Positions 4,231 to 5,340 of a stretch of 5,340 nucleotides of DNA are shown here, one piece after another. The DNA is from an uncultured Selenomonas sp. (GTDB taxonomy: Bacteria > Bacillota > Negativicutes > Selenomonadales > Selenomonadaceae), in assembly GCA_947097535.1 (NCBI GenBank), contig CAMURM010000146.1, positions 1 to 5,340 of the forward strand, read 5' to 3'. Every line of letters begins with the position of its first letter. Position 1 is the first letter of the stretch. A program made the translations under genes and the position numbers. The notes under the pieces were generated by a model that saw only the letters and a list, made by a program, of their open reading frames with translations, had not been told where the DNA came from and ran no database searches.

Positions 4231-5340
4231 TCAGCCCTGCTCCTTCTTCACGACGTCGGCAATGCGTCGGCAAATTTCCTCAAGCTGCCCCTGCTCGGGT
4301 CCTTCCGCCATCACGCGGATCAAAGGCTCCGTGCCCGAGGGGCGCACGAGGATGCGGCCGTCGCTGCCGAGCTCTTCTTCGCCCGCACGGATGGCGGCGG
4401 CGATCGCCTCGTTCTCCTGCCAGCCGTCCTTCGTCGCGACGACGACATTTACGAGAAGCTGCGGATAGCTCTTCATCAGAGCAGAAAGCTCCGATGCCTT
4501 GCGCCCTGTGCGCTTCAGCGCTACGAGCACCTGCAGGGCGGTGATGAGACCGTCGCCCGTCGTGCTGAAATCACTGAAGATGATGTGACCCGACTGCTCA
4601 CCGCCGAGCCGATAGCCATGCTCGCGCATGTTTTCGAGCACATAGCGGTCGCCGACCTGCGTGATTTCCGCACGGCCGCCCGCTGCCTCGATCGCCTTGT
4701 GGAAGCCGATGTTCGCCATGACCGTCGTCACGACGGTATTGCCGGCGAGCGTTCCCTTCTCCATCATGTCCTGCGCGCACATGACGAGGATGTGATCGCC
4801 GTCGATGACCTCGCCCTTTTCGTCCACGCAGAGACAGCGGTCGGCGTCGCCGTCGTGCGCGATGCCGATGTCCGCACCGTCCGCGAGCACCGTTTTCTGC
4901 AGCGATTCGAGATGCGTCGAGCCGCAAGCTTCGTTGATATTGACGCCGTCGGGCTCGGCATGGATCACATGCACATCGGCGCCCAGACGGCGCAGGACGC
5001 GCGGCATGCAGTCGTACGCGGCGCCGTTCGCACAGTCAAGAACGACCTTCATGCCGTCGAGCCGCACGCCCGCCGTGCCCTGCACGAAGTCGATGTACTC
5101 GCGCACATACTCCTTGCGGCGCTTGATGCGGCCAATGTTCTCGCGCGTCGCACGAGGCAGCTTCTCGCCCGCCTCGATGCGGCGCACGAGGCTCTCGATC
5201 TCGTCCTCCACAGCATCGGGCAGCTTGTAGCCGTCGCCGCCGAAGAACTTGATGCCATTGTCATAGAAGGGGTTGTGCGACGCTGAGATGACGATGCCCG
5301 CAGCCGCCTCGTGCGTCCTCGCCAGATAGGCGATGGCGGG
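4231..5340 (-). CDS. glmM: Phosphoglucosamine mutase GlmM, N-terminus beyond the window
   Basis: GlmM interconverts glucosamine-6-phosphate and glucosamine-1-phosphate in the cytoplasm, the step before GlmU on the way to UDP-GlcNAc for peptidoglycan and LPS. The frame stays open to the right edge, giving 369 residues of a family usually near 450, so about 80 N-terminal residues are missing. Present in order are the active-site phosphoserine loop GIVISASHNPFYDNG (fragment 15-29, catalytic Ser at 21), the Mg2+ loop DGDADR (163-168), the sugar-binding GGEQSGHI (246-253) and the phosphate-binding RPSGTEPLIRV (333-343). The SASHNPFYDNGIKFF wording separates GlmM from general phosphoglucomutase/phosphomannomutase. 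A GTG at 5211 lies inside the protein, downstream of the catalytic serine, and is not a start. The gene reads toward the decarboxylase operon but is separated from it by a hairpin and a promoter. It is intact as far as can be seen. Confidence 0.96.
   Translation of the reverse strand, partial: PAIAYLARTHEAAAGIVISASHNPFYDNGIKFFGGDGYKLPDAVEDEIESLVRRIEAGEKLPRATRENIGRIKRRKEYVREYIDFVQGTAGVRLDGMKVVLDCANGAAYDCMPRVLRRLGADVHVIHAEPDGVNINEACGSTHLESLQKTVLADGADIGIAHDGDADRCLCVDEKGEVIDGDHILVMCAQDMMEKGTLAGNTVVTTVMANIGFHKAIEAAGGRAEITQVGDRYVLENMREHGYRLGGEQSGHIIFSDFSTTGDGLITALQVLVALKRTGRKASELSALMKSYPQLLVNVVVATKDGWQENEAIAAAIRAGEEELGSDGRILVRPSGTEPLIRVMAEGPEQGQLEEICRRIADVVKKEQG

Noticed and set aside
4045..5286. 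413-codon plus-strand open frame opposite glmM
   Set aside because: It spans the intergenic hairpin and promoter region and then mirrors glmM. The composition is shadow-like, and glmM motifs are unmistakable on the other strand.

Overview
The window looks like a chromosomal segment of a GC-rich, anaerobic member of the Negativicutes (Selenomonas-like Firmicutes with an outer membrane). This is an inference from gene content and style. A biotin-dependent Na+-pumping decarboxylase membrane subunit sits with a small single-helix subunit that resembles the delta subunit of Veillonella/Acidaminococcus enzymes. There is also a stand-alone flavodiiron protein of the anaerobe type. Codons are strongly G/C-ending, Shine-Dalgarno sequences are Firmicutes-like, and the short intergenic gaps are A/T-rich. 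No RNA gene, CRISPR array, complete insertion sequence or phage gene was seen.

Layout: (1) 1-200, + strand, the C-terminal end of a probable SGNH/GDSL esterase. (2) 201-336, an A/T-rich regulatory gap with a perfect 14-bp tandem repeat and an inverted repeat whose arms lie on a candidate promoter. (3) 337-1497, + strand, a complete class A flavodiiron protein (O2/NO reductase). (4) 1505-1556, a strong terminator able to work in both directions between converging genes. (5) 1594-2463, - strand, an Rpn/PD-(D/E)XK-type nuclease-transposase family gene, visibly more A/T-rich than its neighbours, with its own candidate promoter. (6) 2564-4063, - strand, a two-gene unit coding the delta/gamma-like anchor subunit and then the beta (Na+ channel) subunit of a decarboxylase, with terminators on both sides. 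(7) 4231-5340, - strand, most of phosphoglucosamine mutase GlmM, running off the right edge.

Functionally these are independent transcription units rather than one system. The decarboxylase pair would anchor and energise a carboxyltransferase whose alpha subunit and biotin carrier are not encoded here. The flavodiiron protein protects an anaerobe from oxygen or nitric oxide. GlmM supplies glucosamine-1-phosphate for peptidoglycan and LPS. The Rpn gene is accessory and probably acquired. I found no clear evidence of a new multigene system. The items most worth a second look are the repeat-rich control region before the flavodiiron gene, the decarboxylase pair lacking its catalytic partners, and the in-frame 12-bp repeat in the Rpn gene.
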